From: JBPOFY01 sp051252415
GTDB taxonomy: Bacteria > Verrucomicrobiota > Verrucomicrobiia > Opitutales > Coraliomargaritaceae
NCBI GenBank assembly: GCA_051252415.1
Contig: JBPOGA010000006.1
Span: 62,001 to 126,000, forward strand
DNA: 64,000 nt
Reading direction: 5' to 3'
Under the pieces are notes generated by a model that saw nothing but the letters and a program-made list of their open reading frames with translations, did no database searches and was not told where the DNA came from. The translations under genes and the position numbers were made by a program. Of this stretch, positions 1-7,454 are shown piece by piece. Within the stretch, counting starts at the first letter, position 1. The number at the start of each line of letters is the position of its first letter.

Positions 1-1
1 A

Positions 2-67
2 TACGAAACGACAGTTGAGCATGATGGCCCCAACCGCTTCTATCGAGTCATCGAGCTGAGTGATTGA
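2..67 (+). CDS. 3' end of a truncated CDS, probably a secreted protein
   Basis: An open frame enters from the left edge and stops at the TGA at 65-67. It gives 21 residues ending in NRFYRVIELSD. The RFYRV ending resembles the C-terminus of the esterase at 2434-4164 (ERFYRIRPIVP), a type of C-terminal beta-domain ending common in secreted verrucomicrobial proteins (family knowledge). A terminator hairpin follows at 104-131. The function cannot be named from this fragment. Confidence 0.55.
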   Translation, partial: YETTVEHDGPNRFYRVIELSD

Positions 68-103
68 GTTCAAGTAGGCTCTGATAAAGAAAACTTTCAA
101 AAC

Positions 104-131
104 GCGTCTCTCAAAAGGAGACGCATTTTTT
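104..131 (+). terminator. Rho-independent terminator
   Basis: A perfect 7-bp stem GCGTCTC/GAGACGC with a 7-nt loop is followed by ATTTTTT. It lies 36 bases after the stop of the truncated left-edge gene. Confidence 0.8.
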
Positions 132-170
132 GTGCTTACTCAAAATCGTTTGATCGTGTAGGCTTTCAGT

Positions 171-710
171 ATGAATCGTGGCCAAATTATCTACGGAGGG
201 CTTACCATTGCAGGACTTTGCATAATTGTTGCAGGTGTGTTGATTCCGACAGTAGGCACAACTTTTGGCTGCAGCAACGAAGGTGCCACGAAGACACAGC
301 TTTCAAACTACGTTACTGCTGTGAAGATGTTCAAAGGAGAATATGGAGTGTATCCGGAGTTGTTTGAAAGTAACTCTAAGTTGAACCTTTCACATGCTGG
401 GAATTCAGAGAAATTTATTCAAGTGCTCTCTGGAAGGTCGTCGAAGGGTGAGCGTGTCGCCGCATTTGGCAACCGTCGTCAGATTGGATTTCATTCGTTT
501 TCCGAAATGGAAATCGAGGTTAATGCCGAGACAGGTTATAATCAAATCGTAGACCGTATGGGAAATCCTAATGTTGTCATTTGCGTGGATCATGACGGTG
601 ACGGGATCGTCGAAGTCATGGAAGACGGCAGCATTAAGCAAATTCGAACGACTGTTACGGCTTATATCGTTCCAAGAGAAGAGGAGAAGGCGATCAAGCT
701 ATGGGACTAG
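171..710 (+). CDS. Pseudopilin-like membrane-anchored protein, function unknown
   Basis: A 179-residue protein with one N-terminal hydrophobic segment (about residues 7-30). The segment KTQLSNYVTAVKMFKGEYGVYPELF (about 41-65) resembles the helix-to-globular region of type II secretion pseudopilins, in which a conserved Tyr-Pro follows a helix. The remainder contains a VDHDGDGIVEV stretch like a small Ca-binding loop. There is no canonical prepilin peptidase site with Glu at +5, so this may be a degenerate or stand-alone relative. It sits alone between a terminator and a convergent toxin gene. The pseudopilin link is a pattern-based inference. Confidence 0.6.
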   Translation: MNRGQIIYGGLTIAGLCIIVAGVLIPTVGTTFGCSNEGATKTQLSNYVTAVKMFKGEYGVYPELFESNSKLNLSHAGNSEKFIQVLSGRSSKGERVAAFGNRRQIGFHSFSEMEIEVNAETGYNQIVDRMGNPNVVICVDHDGDGIVEVMEDGSIKQIRTTVTAYIVPREEEKAIKLWD

Positions 711-800
711 ATTCACTATGAAATGCTTTTGTCTTATTGCTCTGGAGCATTCCTATAAAATATAGACACTAGGCTCGTGGCGGTTATCTTTTTATGCATT

Positions 801-1211
801 TCATATAAATGGATTCACAAGTGTGACGCCTGAACTTTGAAAATATGCGATGTTTCTAGTCGCGACTGTTAAACCATGGGTGATTGCAGTTGCCGCGAGT
901 AACCCGTCAATTACTGGAAGTGTTTGTTTAGCCATTAGGTGACCCCATTGTTCGCTGTTTGAATCAGAAATAGGTAGAATGTCCGACGCGTATTCTTTCT
1001 GCAGGGTTGCTAGCCATTTCTCGAAGATGGGACATTGCTCAGGTGATTTTCGGCGTAGCACTTCGACGCCTTTACGAATTTCACCGAGTGAAAGCACACT
1101 AATGTAATGCCGGTCTTTTGCGGTGTTTTGCGCCCACTTCAGAACATTGGGATCGCATCGCTTTCCTTTGCGCAGCTCACTCAGAATATTGGTATCCAAA
1201 AGGTAAGGCAT
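801..1211 (-). CDS. vapC: VapC-type PIN-domain toxin (ribonuclease)
   Basis: A 136-residue PIN-domain protein starting MPYLLDTNILSEL. The acidic PIN residues are visible: D in LLDTN, E in SLGEI and D in PVIDGLLAATA. VapC toxins are Mg-dependent RNases. The frame is open further upstream, but the ATG at 1209-1211 begins exactly at the family N-terminus, and the upstream extension is repeat DNA. The gene is transcribed after the FitA/VapB-like antitoxin at 1328-1570. The 116-bp gap between them is unusual, because such partners normally overlap or nearly touch, and a palindromic repeat fills it. Confidence 0.85.
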   Translation of the reverse strand: MPYLLDTNILSELRKGKRCDPNVLKWAQNTAKDRHYISVLSLGEIRKGVEVLRRKSPEQCPIFEKWLATLQKEYASDILPISDSNSEQWGHLMAKQTLPVIDGLLAATAITHGLTVATRNIAYFQSSGVTLVNPFI

Positions 1212-1237
1212 GTAATGTCTTCTCGTATGAGGATTCG

Positions 1238-1311
1238 GGTAGGGACGCCTGCCCTCGGCGTCCGAGATGGTTGTGTCATCGATGCGGACGTCTGAGGCAG
1301 ACGTCCCGACC
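1238..1311. repeat. Palindromic element with terminal inverted repeats, between antitoxin and toxin
   Basis: The left arm (1238-1263) and the reverse complement of the right arm (1286-1311) align over about 26 bp with few differences (GGTAGGGACGCCTGCC against GGTCGGGACGTCTGCC). Each arm is itself a hairpin. A half copy of the same sequence occurs in frame inside rfbB at 43100-43129. Confidence 0.75.
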
Positions 1312-1327
1312 ATATGTGTCGATTCCA

Positions 1328-1570
1328 TTAGAAACCGGTATCACGCTCTTCAATTTCGCGTCCGCGACTTAAATCGAGTTCTACTTCAGGTGCGACTTCG
1401 CTTGTTTGCAGAAATTGAATCAAAGTCGGTTTTTCTTCCGCAGGGCGATTCAATGCTTCAGCCAGAATTCGGCGATGCTCTTCCTCGGCAGATACGCCGT
1501 GAGCCGCCGCACGTGCTTTTAGCTTACGCACGGTTTGAGCGTCGATTTTTCTGACTAGGAGTTGACTCAT
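1328..1570 (-). CDS. FitA/VapB-like antitoxin
   Basis: An 80-residue protein. The N-terminus (LLVRKIDAQTVRKLKARAAA) is a ribbon-helix-helix of the FitA plasmid-stability type, and the acidic C-terminal tail (EVELDLSRGREIEERDTGF) matches the toxin-binding region of the family. It neutralises the PIN toxin downstream and probably autorepresses the operon. The start ATG at 1568-1570 is the first in frame. A palindromic repeat separates it from its toxin gene. Confidence 0.8.
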   Translation of the reverse strand: MSQLLVRKIDAQTVRKLKARAAAHGVSAEEEHRRILAEALNRPAEEKPTLIQFLQTSEVAPEVELDLSRGREIEERDTGF

Positions 1571-1660
1571 ATGTAAAGTGATAGCAATGATAGCATTATT
1601 GTCAAGTTGATCTATTATGAGCTTCTGAAAGCTCGACGAGAATTCAAAGATGAGATTAAA

Positions 1661-1906
1661 ATGGCAGAGATGAAAATCCGTTTAGAACTACCCTGTGAAC
1701 TTTTGCGACGTGCCGAAACGGCTGCCGCTGATGGTGGGCAGACTTTGGACGCATTTATCGCGTCGTCTATTGAAGCAATGATCACGAATTACGATAAGCC
1801 GCGTGAAGTGAAAACTTGGATGGCGTTTGCTGGCTCATTCTCTGATAAGGAAGAATCGAGACGTATTCTCGCTGAGATTGAGCAGTCGCAAGATCATTCG
1901 TGTTGA
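1661..1906 (+). CDS. Orphan VapB/RHH-type antitoxin
   Basis: About 81 residues from the ATG at 1661; the frame is open to 1607 but that part is unlike the family. RLELPCELLRRAETAAADGG is followed by an alpha-helical segment. The end WMAFAGSFSDKEESRRILAEIE matches the C-terminal tail often seen in antitoxins paired with PIN toxins, where the toxin ORF follows at once. No PIN ORF follows here; the next gene is unrelated. It is therefore an orphan, possibly left by toxin loss, and could act on the nearby VapC. The antitoxin assignment is based on pattern only. Confidence 0.6.
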   Translation: MAEMKIRLELPCELLRRAETAAADGGQTLDAFIASSIEAMITNYDKPREVKTWMAFAGSFSDKEESRRILAEIEQSQDHSC

Positions 1907-1931
1907 TTCGCAGTTCCAAATTTAGCCTATT

Positions 1932-2291
1932 ATGTCCAACACCTACGCCCTTTACTTAGATGATTGCCGTTATCCACCGCGAACAGGTGATGACTGGGTG
2001 TTGGTTCGAACTGTCCACGCGATGCGTGACCTATTGGAGGAGCGCGGCATTCCAGCACTAGCATCCTTTGATTATGAGTTGGGGCTCACTGACTCGGCGC
2101 ACGATGGCGGCGATGCAGTCATGAGCTTTCTAGATTTTCTGATAGTAAGCGGAGATAAGGATGCACCGGTAGAGCTTGAAGTGCGCCTGCACACCAGCTC
2201 CGGCTACGGTGAAGCACAGATGGCGCAAATGCTTAAAGAGCATGCCGCCGCTTGTGAAGCCGCTGGTGTTCGCTTGGTCCACATGTATTAG
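1932..2291 (+). CDS. cREC-type (cyclic-phosphate/receiver-like) domain protein
   Basis: A 119-residue single-domain protein beginning with the strand YALYLDDCRYPP, then WVLVRTVHAMRDLLEERG and a second acidic strand SFDYELG...HDGGD. The pattern (LDD near the start, FDYDLG-like in the middle, DGG) matches the receiver-related cREC family, found near phage and nucleotide-signalling genes. No kinase or other partner is adjacent. The ATG at 1932 begins exactly at the domain. The stop codon overlaps the first base of the next repeat element. Confidence 0.6.
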   Translation: MSNTYALYLDDCRYPPRTGDDWVLVRTVHAMRDLLEERGIPALASFDYELGLTDSAHDGGDAVMSFLDFLIVSGDKDAPVELEVRLHTSSGYGEAQMAQMLKEHAAACEAAGVRLVHMY

Positions 2292-2376
2292 GTAGCGGCG
2301 CCGCGTCTCGCGGCGCATCTTTTCATGGGCGAGACTCAAGATATGTGGTGCGGTGCGGGACGCACCTGCGCTACCC
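2291..2376. repeat. GGTAGCG-family palindromic element
   Basis: Starts GGTAGCGGCGCCGCGTC and ends GGACGCACCTGCGCTACC in inverted orientation, 86 bp overall. The right arm is identical over about 20 bp to the left arm of the element at 31576-31665 (inverted). It begins at the stop codon of the upstream gene. Confidence 0.75.
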
Positions 2377-2433
2377 ATTACACTGTTGAATACGCAAATA
2401 CTGTCTGGTGTATGGCAACTAGTGGATAGTTGA

Positions 2434-4164
2434 ATGGTGATGCTGACTGTGCTAAACGCGATACGACCATGGGGGCTATTTTGTAGCCTCGTTTTGGGCT
2501 GCGCGCTTTTCGGGGCACAACACCCAGCCTTGGTTGAACGCACATTCAGCCACACCGAAGATGTCGGCTTTGGTAACAGCGTCTTCCTTGTTGGCGATGC
2601 TGCGATTCTCGGAGGAGGTGATCCAGCCAAAGGGGTAAAACTACGCTTCACTGCGGGCAATGTCTGGACTGCCATGGTTGCGGTGCCGTCCAATACGGGG
2701 GAGCTTGATTATCAATTCGTCAGTCGCTCTACGGATCCATCTGTTTACTGTAGTTCGAGTAATACCGCTATACTTACAACTGCCAGTAGCTTGCCTGCAG
2801 ATACATCCGAAGCGGCTCCCTATACGGGTAAAACAATCTATTATCATAGTGCATGGACGGAGGCCTATGTTGTGTATTGGTCTGAGAGCGCGGGTGCTTT
2901 TGTGCAAACACAGCTAGAAGAAGTTGGAGCCGGGCGCATTGCTGGCGAGAAGCTCTTTAAGTTGAGCGGTTTTGGCATCGCAGGTGACGATCTAACCTTC
3001 GCACTGACAAATGGGGCAGGGCAGTGGGACAATGCTTTTGGTCAAGCAGGCGTAAATTACCAAACGAACTTGGACTTTTTCTTTGTGCAGGATGGTCATG
3101 TCTTCAACTACCAACCAGCCGCCACCGTGTCAGTCCCTCGCTTCGAGACGCGCCTAATTGGTTCAACTGCACCAGGGATCTTGGAGCGTAACATTAAGAT
3201 CTACTTACCGCGTGGCTACGATTCACATCCGACCAAGCGCTACCCCGTGCTCTATATGCACGATGGGCAGAATGTCTTTTCACCCGGTGGCGCATTTGGT
3301 AGTTGGGATGTCGATCTCACCGCGAATGCAGAGATTCAAATGGGCCGTGTGCGTGAGTGCATCATCGTCGCGATTGATAACACCGCAGATCGACTCTCCG
3401 AATACTTGTCTCCGACCGATAATTTTAACGGCGATGGACGTTGCGACGACTATGCGGACTTCGTCATCAACAATGTTCGCCCGACGCTAGATGTGAACTA
3501 CCGCACTTTAAACGATCCCAGCAACACACTGCTCATGGGCTCATCCTTTGGTGGTATCGCTACGATCTACATGGGCTGGGAGCACCACGATGTCTTTGGC
3601 AAGTTGGGGGTGCTTTCTCCCTCATGGTGGGCGATTCCAAATCTGCGCAATCAAATGCGAGATGCGCTAGCCCGTTCCGAACGAGTGTTCCTCTATTGGG
3701 GCACGGAGGAGTCTTCTGGTTCAGCCGATGCGGCAACCTGGTGGCCCCCGTTCCTAGATGGATATGATATCTACCTGAGCCAAGGCTATCACACAGGAGG
3801 CGACTTCCTCTCTTCTGTTGGTTGCGGGCTTGCTCACAACGAAGCTGCATGGGCCAGCCAGATGGAAACGGCACTACGCTTTTTATTATGCGTCAACGAC
3901 GCACCTAATGAGCTCGCCTACCTTGATGGTGTGCCGTCTGTATCTATTACGGTCGTCCCAGAAACCTCCGTAGCGCTCACATATCCAGCACTTTCGGGAT
4001 ACAGCTATCAAGTTGAGGCGACGGATGATTTAAAAACAACGGAACCTTGGGATCTTGTCTCGTTGCAACATCCAGAACGTATTTGGCAGACATTGTCCGC
4101 AGAAGAAGCGATTAGTGAGAGTGATACGGAACGATTCTATCGAATTAGACCAATAGTGCCCTAA
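2434..4164 (+). CDS. Secreted esterase (Fes/esterase-D fold) with N-terminal carbohydrate-binding-like modules
   Basis: A 576-residue protein with an N-terminal hydrophobic signal (about residues 9-29). Residues about 33-110 and 120-240 are two beta-rich modules resembling starch/carbohydrate-binding domains. From about 255 an alpha/beta hydrolase of the putative-esterase family (PF00756) begins with IKIYLPRGYD and RYPVLYMHDGQNVF. The nucleophile is probably Ser371 in GSSFGG and the catalytic His is His468 in GLAHNEAAW. The C-terminal region (about 490-576) is a beta-domain ending ERFYRIRPIVP. It probably deacylates polysaccharide or hydrolyses a siderophore-like ester outside the cytoplasm; the substrate is unknown. 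Confidence 0.75.
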   Translation: MVMLTVLNAIRPWGLFCSLVLGCALFGAQHPALVERTFSHTEDVGFGNSVFLVGDAAILGGGDPAKGVKLRFTAGNVWTAMVAVPSNTGELDYQFVSRSTDPSVYCSSSNTAILTTASSLPADTSEAAPYTGKTIYYHSAWTEAYVVYWSESAGAFVQTQLEEVGAGRIAGEKLFKLSGFGIAGDDLTFALTNGAGQWDNAFGQAGVNYQTNLDFFFVQDGHVFNYQPAATVSVPRFETRLIGSTAPGILERNIKIYLPRGYDSHPTKRYPVLYMHDGQNVFSPGGAFGSWDVDLTANAEIQMGRVRECIIVAIDNTADRLSEYLSPTDNFNGDGRCDDYADFVINNVRPTLDVNYRTLNDPSNTLLMGSSFGGIATIYMGWEHHDVFGKLGVLSPSWWAIPNLRNQMRDALARSERVFLYWGTEESSGSADAATWWPPFLDGYDIYLSQGYHTGGDFLSSVGCGLAHNEAAWASQMETALRFLLCVNDAPNELAYLDGVPSVSITVVPETSVALTYPALSGYSYQVEATDDLKTTEPWDLVSLQHPERIWQTLSAEEAISESDTERFYRIRPIVP

Positions 4165-4226
4165 CCACCATACCAGTGGCGCCCTTTTTGTGTGCATTGA
4201 TTGTGTGAAGTCTTCTAAGTGATTCT

Positions 4227-4607
4227 ATGAAGGCAAAGATTTTGAAATCAAACGAAGCAGACGAATTCGAGACAGATGAGCGTTGTTCAATTCTCGAGCT
4301 TTCGAATGACCCCGACGATCCAGAAATTTCGATCGCACGCGCGCGCGTCGCACCAAGTGTCACGACAGCGTGGCACAAGCTCACAGGTGTTGCGGAACGC
4401 TATGTGATACTTGAGGGCGAAGGCTTGGTTGAGGTTGGTGAGCTGGATCCAGCTAAGCTTGGGCCGGGCGATGTCGTGCGCATCCCGCCAGAGATTCGGC
4501 AGCGTATTACCAACACAGGTGACACGGATCTGATCTTTCATGCGATTTGTACGCCTCGGTTTACACCAGAGTGCTACGTAGATTTGGAAAAGAATTCAAT
4601 TTCGTAG
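4227..4607 (+). CDS. Cupin-domain protein
   Basis: A 126-residue single-domain cupin. Motif 1 is altered: TAWHKLTGVAERYVILEGEG has one His, with Glu and Tyr. Motif 2 is PGDVVRIPPEIRQRITNTGDTDL, lacking the usual His. A weaker metal site than in classic cupins is therefore likely. Many small cupins are sugar-binding or mannose-6-P isomerase-like, but no substrate can be named. It stands alone between the esterase and the MFS carrier. The 225 bases after it hold no recognisable gene. Confidence 0.75.
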   Translation: MKAKILKSNEADEFETDERCSILELSNDPDDPEISIARARVAPSVTTAWHKLTGVAERYVILEGEGLVEVGELDPAKLGPGDVVRIPPEIRQRITNTGDTDLIFHAICTPRFTPECYVDLEKNSIS

Positions 4608-4832
4608 TGGCAGTGCAAAGCACTTTCGGCCCGTTTCGATATGGTAGAATATCGGGGCTGAAACTACTTCGTTGTTCCGTCACAATGAAAAGCAATTTAC
4701 TTCCCAGCATTCGGAGGTGAATCATAAATGAAGCCCCTATGATCAGCGCACTGCAGATGCGGATTATTTTTCCAAGAATGATAAAACACTTGCTGGCAAG
4801 TAACTGACTCAATCAAGCTGCACACTACCCCT

Positions 4833-6113
4833 ATGAGTAACAATACAGCTACCAATCGCAGTCCTTGGTCTTGGGTGCCTACCGGCTATTTCGCCGAAGG
4901 ACTACCTTATGTGATGATCACGTGGGTCGCGGCCACGATGTTTAAGGAGCTCGGTTATGATAATACGATTATCACGCTTTGGGTCGGTAACATCACATTA
5001 ATGTGGTCGTTAAAGCCACTCTGGGCCGCGTTTCTTGAAATGTTCAAGACCAAGAAGTGGATCGTCTTGGCAATGCAATTTTCGATGGTGGGCTTGTTGG
5101 CGGGGTTGGCGATCTGTCTTCAATTTCCGAGTGCTTTCACGATTTCGATAGGTATTTTATGGGTCATGGCCTTTACCTCAGCCACGCATGATATATGTAT
5201 GGATGGCACTTACATCACGACCTTGGGTAAAAGTGATCAGGCTAAGTTTGTTGGTATCCAAGGGATGTTTTGGAATGTCGGTCGGTTTTTCTCATCGACA
5301 GTTATACTGTTGGTCGCGGCTTATTTCGGAGAAGAAGATCCATCGTCGTGGACAATTGCATGGGGTGTCGCAGCAGCAGTGATGTCTGCTTTGGCAGGCT
5401 ATCACTTGTTTTTTCTGCCCCAAGGATCCGTTGGTAAACGACCAGAGAACTTTAAAGAAGTGTATAGCACCTTCTTTGATGCATGGGTGGACTTCTTTCG
5501 AAAGCCGCAGATTTGGGGTATGCTCGCCTTTGTCTTTCTATTCCGAAGTGGGGAGGGCTTACTGCTAGGGGTGGGGCACCTATTCCTACAAGCACCGCTA
5601 GCGGAAGGTGGCATTGGATTAACACTGACTCAAAAAGCGGCGATTGATGGAGGTTTGAGTATTATCATGACGATTGCTGGCGGGTTACTCGGAGGGCTTT
5701 TCATTTCGAAATATGGTTTGAAGAAGACCCTATTCTTGATGGCGATCTGCTTGAACGTGCCGAATTTGACCTACGTCTATTTAGCCTATGCCGCTTCTCC
5801 TGACTATCAGCTCTCACTGATGACGATTACCTCGATGGTGATCTTTGAGAAGTTCTTCTACAGTTTTGGGTTCGTGGCTAATATGCTCTATATGATGCAG
5901 CAGATTAGTCCTGGAAAATACCATATGACGCATTACGCGTTCTGCACCGCTCTGATGAACTTAGTGCTTTGGCCCACGATCGCGATCAGTGGATATCTAT
6001 CCGACAAGTATGGTTATTTCACTTTCTTCGTAATCGTCATGATTGCCACGATCCCATCCTTCATCGCCGCATGGTTTGCGCCATTCCCGCGAAGTGATGG
6101 GGAGTCGACGTAA
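4833..6113 (+). CDS. AmpG-like MFS permease
   Basis: A 426-residue membrane protein with about 12 hydrophobic segments. The start GYFAEGLPYVMITWVAATMFKELG and the first-loop sequence LWSLKPLWAAFLEMF are typical of the AmpG/SLC33-like branch of the major facilitator superfamily. AmpG proteins import anhydro-muropeptides, but the branch seen in Bacteroidetes and Verrucomicrobia is functionally undefined, so the substrate is open. The start ATG at 4833 follows CACACTACCCCT, with no Shine-Dalgarno. It is convergent with def. Confidence 0.75.
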   Translation: MSNNTATNRSPWSWVPTGYFAEGLPYVMITWVAATMFKELGYDNTIITLWVGNITLMWSLKPLWAAFLEMFKTKKWIVLAMQFSMVGLLAGLAICLQFPSAFTISIGILWVMAFTSATHDICMDGTYITTLGKSDQAKFVGIQGMFWNVGRFFSSTVILLVAAYFGEEDPSSWTIAWGVAAAVMSALAGYHLFFLPQGSVGKRPENFKEVYSTFFDAWVDFFRKPQIWGMLAFVFLFRSGEGLLLGVGHLFLQAPLAEGGIGLTLTQKAAIDGGLSIIMTIAGGLLGGLFISKYGLKKTLFLMAICLNVPNLTYVYLAYAASPDYQLSLMTITSMVIFEKFFYSFGFVANMLYMMQQISPGKYHMTHYAFCTALMNLVLWPTIAISGYLSDKYGYFTFFVIVMIATIPSFIAAWFAPFPRSDGEST

Positions 6114-6133
6114 TTCAAATCACGCAGAGTAGA

Positions 6134-6715
6134 TTACTTCTGTGCTTTTAGAAAGTCGCGACTAGCTCGTTTGAGCTTCTTGATCTTGGCTTCGTTTTTC
6201 TTGATGTCTCGCTTGTCCATCGTATCGGTGAAGAGCACGCCGTTGAGGTGATCGACTTCGTGAAGGATGCAGCGACCAAGTAAGCCGTCGGCTTCGAGAA
6301 TATGTGGGTTGCCTTGGGTATCTTGAAACTCGCAGCGCACACCTTTTGGGCGAGTGACTTTGCCATTCACTCCAGGAAAGGAGAGGCAGCCTTCTTCGTA
6401 AACATCTTCGGTTTTGTCTGTAATGGTGACCTTCGGGTTGATGATCGCCATCGGCATGATCAAATCGAGTGGCGGTTGTTTACCATCAAAGCTATAGTTG
6501 AAGGGGACTTCGGCACCTTCGGGCGGGCGCACGTCGAGCACGCAGATTTGTAGCGCAAGATTTACCTGCTGAGCAGCTAAGCCGATGCCGTCTTCATCAT
6601 ACATGGTGTCGACCATGTCATTTGCGAGTTGCGCGAGATCGTCGTCAAATTCAGTGAGTGGCTCGCCGACTTTGCGGAGGATGGGTTCGCCGTATTGTGT
6701 AACGCGGAGGATCAT
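6134..6715 (-). CDS. def: Peptide deformylase
   Basis: A 193-residue enzyme removing the N-formyl group from nascent proteins. All three family motifs are present: GIGLAAQQ (43-50), EEGCLSFP with metal ligand Cys110, and HEVDH with His152, Glu153 and His156. A 10-residue loop (about 70-85) and a Lys-rich tail are extras. The frame stays open upstream to 6955, but that part overlaps the neighbour gene in another frame. The ATG at 6713-6715 gives the standard MILRVTQYGEPIL start. The 38 bp between it and the upstream gene are entirely a word repeat with no Shine-Dalgarno. Confidence 0.95.
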   Translation of the reverse strand: MILRVTQYGEPILRKVGEPLTEFDDDLAQLANDMVDTMYDEDGIGLAAQQVNLALQICVLDVRPPEGAEVPFNYSFDGKQPPLDLIMPMAIINPKVTITDKTEDVYEEGCLSFPGVNGKVTRPKGVRCEFQDTQGNPHILEADGLLGRCILHEVDHLNGVLFTDTMDKRDIKKNEAKIKKLKRASRDFLKAQK

Positions 6716-6716
6716 T

Positions 6717-6753
6717 GAAAGGAGAGAATAGTGGGAAGTGGATAGTGGGTAGT
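6717..6753 (-). repeat. Word-like repeat leader of def
   Basis: On the minus strand it reads ACTACCCACTATCCACTTCC followed by CACTATTCTCTCC: imperfect tandem copies of CCACTATC/CCACTTCC. It is G-free on the sense strand and ends directly at the def start codon. Confidence 0.6.
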
Positions 6754-7032
6754 TTAGCGGCGGCCGGAGGCGCGGGCTGGAAGGGGAGCGATATTGCTCA
6801 TGCCGACGTTGACCACGACTTTGTGTTTTTTGGCAACCGCTTCGTAGGCCGCACGTAGTCCAGACCAGAGTTCCTCGGCCTCGCCCCATACGACGGTGGA
6901 CATAGTGCCAGTGTCGCGTTCGAGTCCTGCTGCGTCGAGCGCATCGAGATAGCAATGCACGGCTTCACGTATATTGCCATCGAGTGAATAAACAGATATT
7001 TGAACGGAGATGAGTGGGTCGGTCTTTTCCAT
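6754..7032 (-). CDS. Thiamine-binding (YkoF/MTH1187-type) domain protein
   Basis: A 92-residue single-domain protein. ISVQISVYSLDG, the central GTMSTVVWGEAEELWSGLRAAYEA and the end VVVNVGMSN match the small ferredoxin-fold family that binds hydroxymethylpyrimidine/thiamine (YkoF and MTH1187 relatives). The role is probably binding or transport support of a thiamine precursor in the cytoplasm, though no thi gene is nearby. It precedes def on the same strand and is probably cotranscribed with it. The ATG at 7030-7032 is the only plausible start. Confidence 0.7.
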   Translation of the reverse strand: MEKTDPLISVQISVYSLDGNIREAVHCYLDALDAAGLERDTGTMSTVVWGEAEELWSGLRAAYEAVAKKHKVVVNVGMSNIAPLPARASGRR

Positions 7033-7233
7033 GTGTTTAATGGTTAATTGGTCCGAGGTGTCTGTCCACCTCTGTCTTAATTATAATCTTACTCTTAATC
7101 GTAATCGCTTCCAGTATAAGAGAGTGGAACAATGTGTGTGGAACATTGATATGGCTTTATAATCAATAACTTGTGATTGTTTTTAATGATGAGTTGAGAC
7201 TGTGGAACATCGGGTGTGGAACAATTGTAGGGG

Positions 7234-7332
7234 CTGGAGGGTTGCGCTCTGTCGCAACCGAGAAACTGCTAGCGAGGTGGCTATTCAGAAGTGTTGGACA
7301 CGTTGTGGCGGCGACGGAGCACCGCCCTCCAG
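7234..7332. repeat. CTGGAGGG-family element with 22-bp terminal inverted repeats
   Basis: In the 422-bp gap between the PDH operon end and the thiamine-binding gene. The left arm CTGGAGGGTTGCGCTCTGTC (7234-) and the reverse complement of the right arm (7311-7332, CTGGAGGGCGGTGCTCCGTC) agree at about 17 of 22 positions. It is followed by a short palindrome CAGGCAGGAATGCCTG at 7340-7355. The rest of the gap (7033-7233) holds no gene that I can recognise. Confidence 0.65.
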
Positions 7333-7371
7333 AATACAACAGGCAGGAATGCCTGTTTCACGTAGGCACAA

Positions 7372-7401
7372 AAAAGCCCGCGATGTAATTCGCGGGCTTT
7401 T
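7372..7401 (-). terminator. Terminator of the pyruvate dehydrogenase operon
   Basis: A perfect 12-bp stem AAAAGCCCGCGA/TCGCGGGCTTTT with a 6-nt loop. On the minus strand it is followed by a T run (complement of the A run at 7369-7374). It lies 53 bp after the stop of the E2 gene. Confidence 0.85.
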
Positions 7402-7454
7402 GCTTAAATTAGCAATTAGCTATGAATCATTAGCCATTTAAACGGCAGAGTCGT

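Noticed and set aside
1212..1328. 39-residue N-terminal extension of VapC
   Set aside because: The extension translates the palindromic element between antitoxin and toxin; the PIN start is at 1211.
6716..6955. 80-residue N-terminal extension of peptide deformylase
   Set aside because: It reads the neighbour gene and a word repeat in another frame; the family N-terminus starts at the ATG at 6715.
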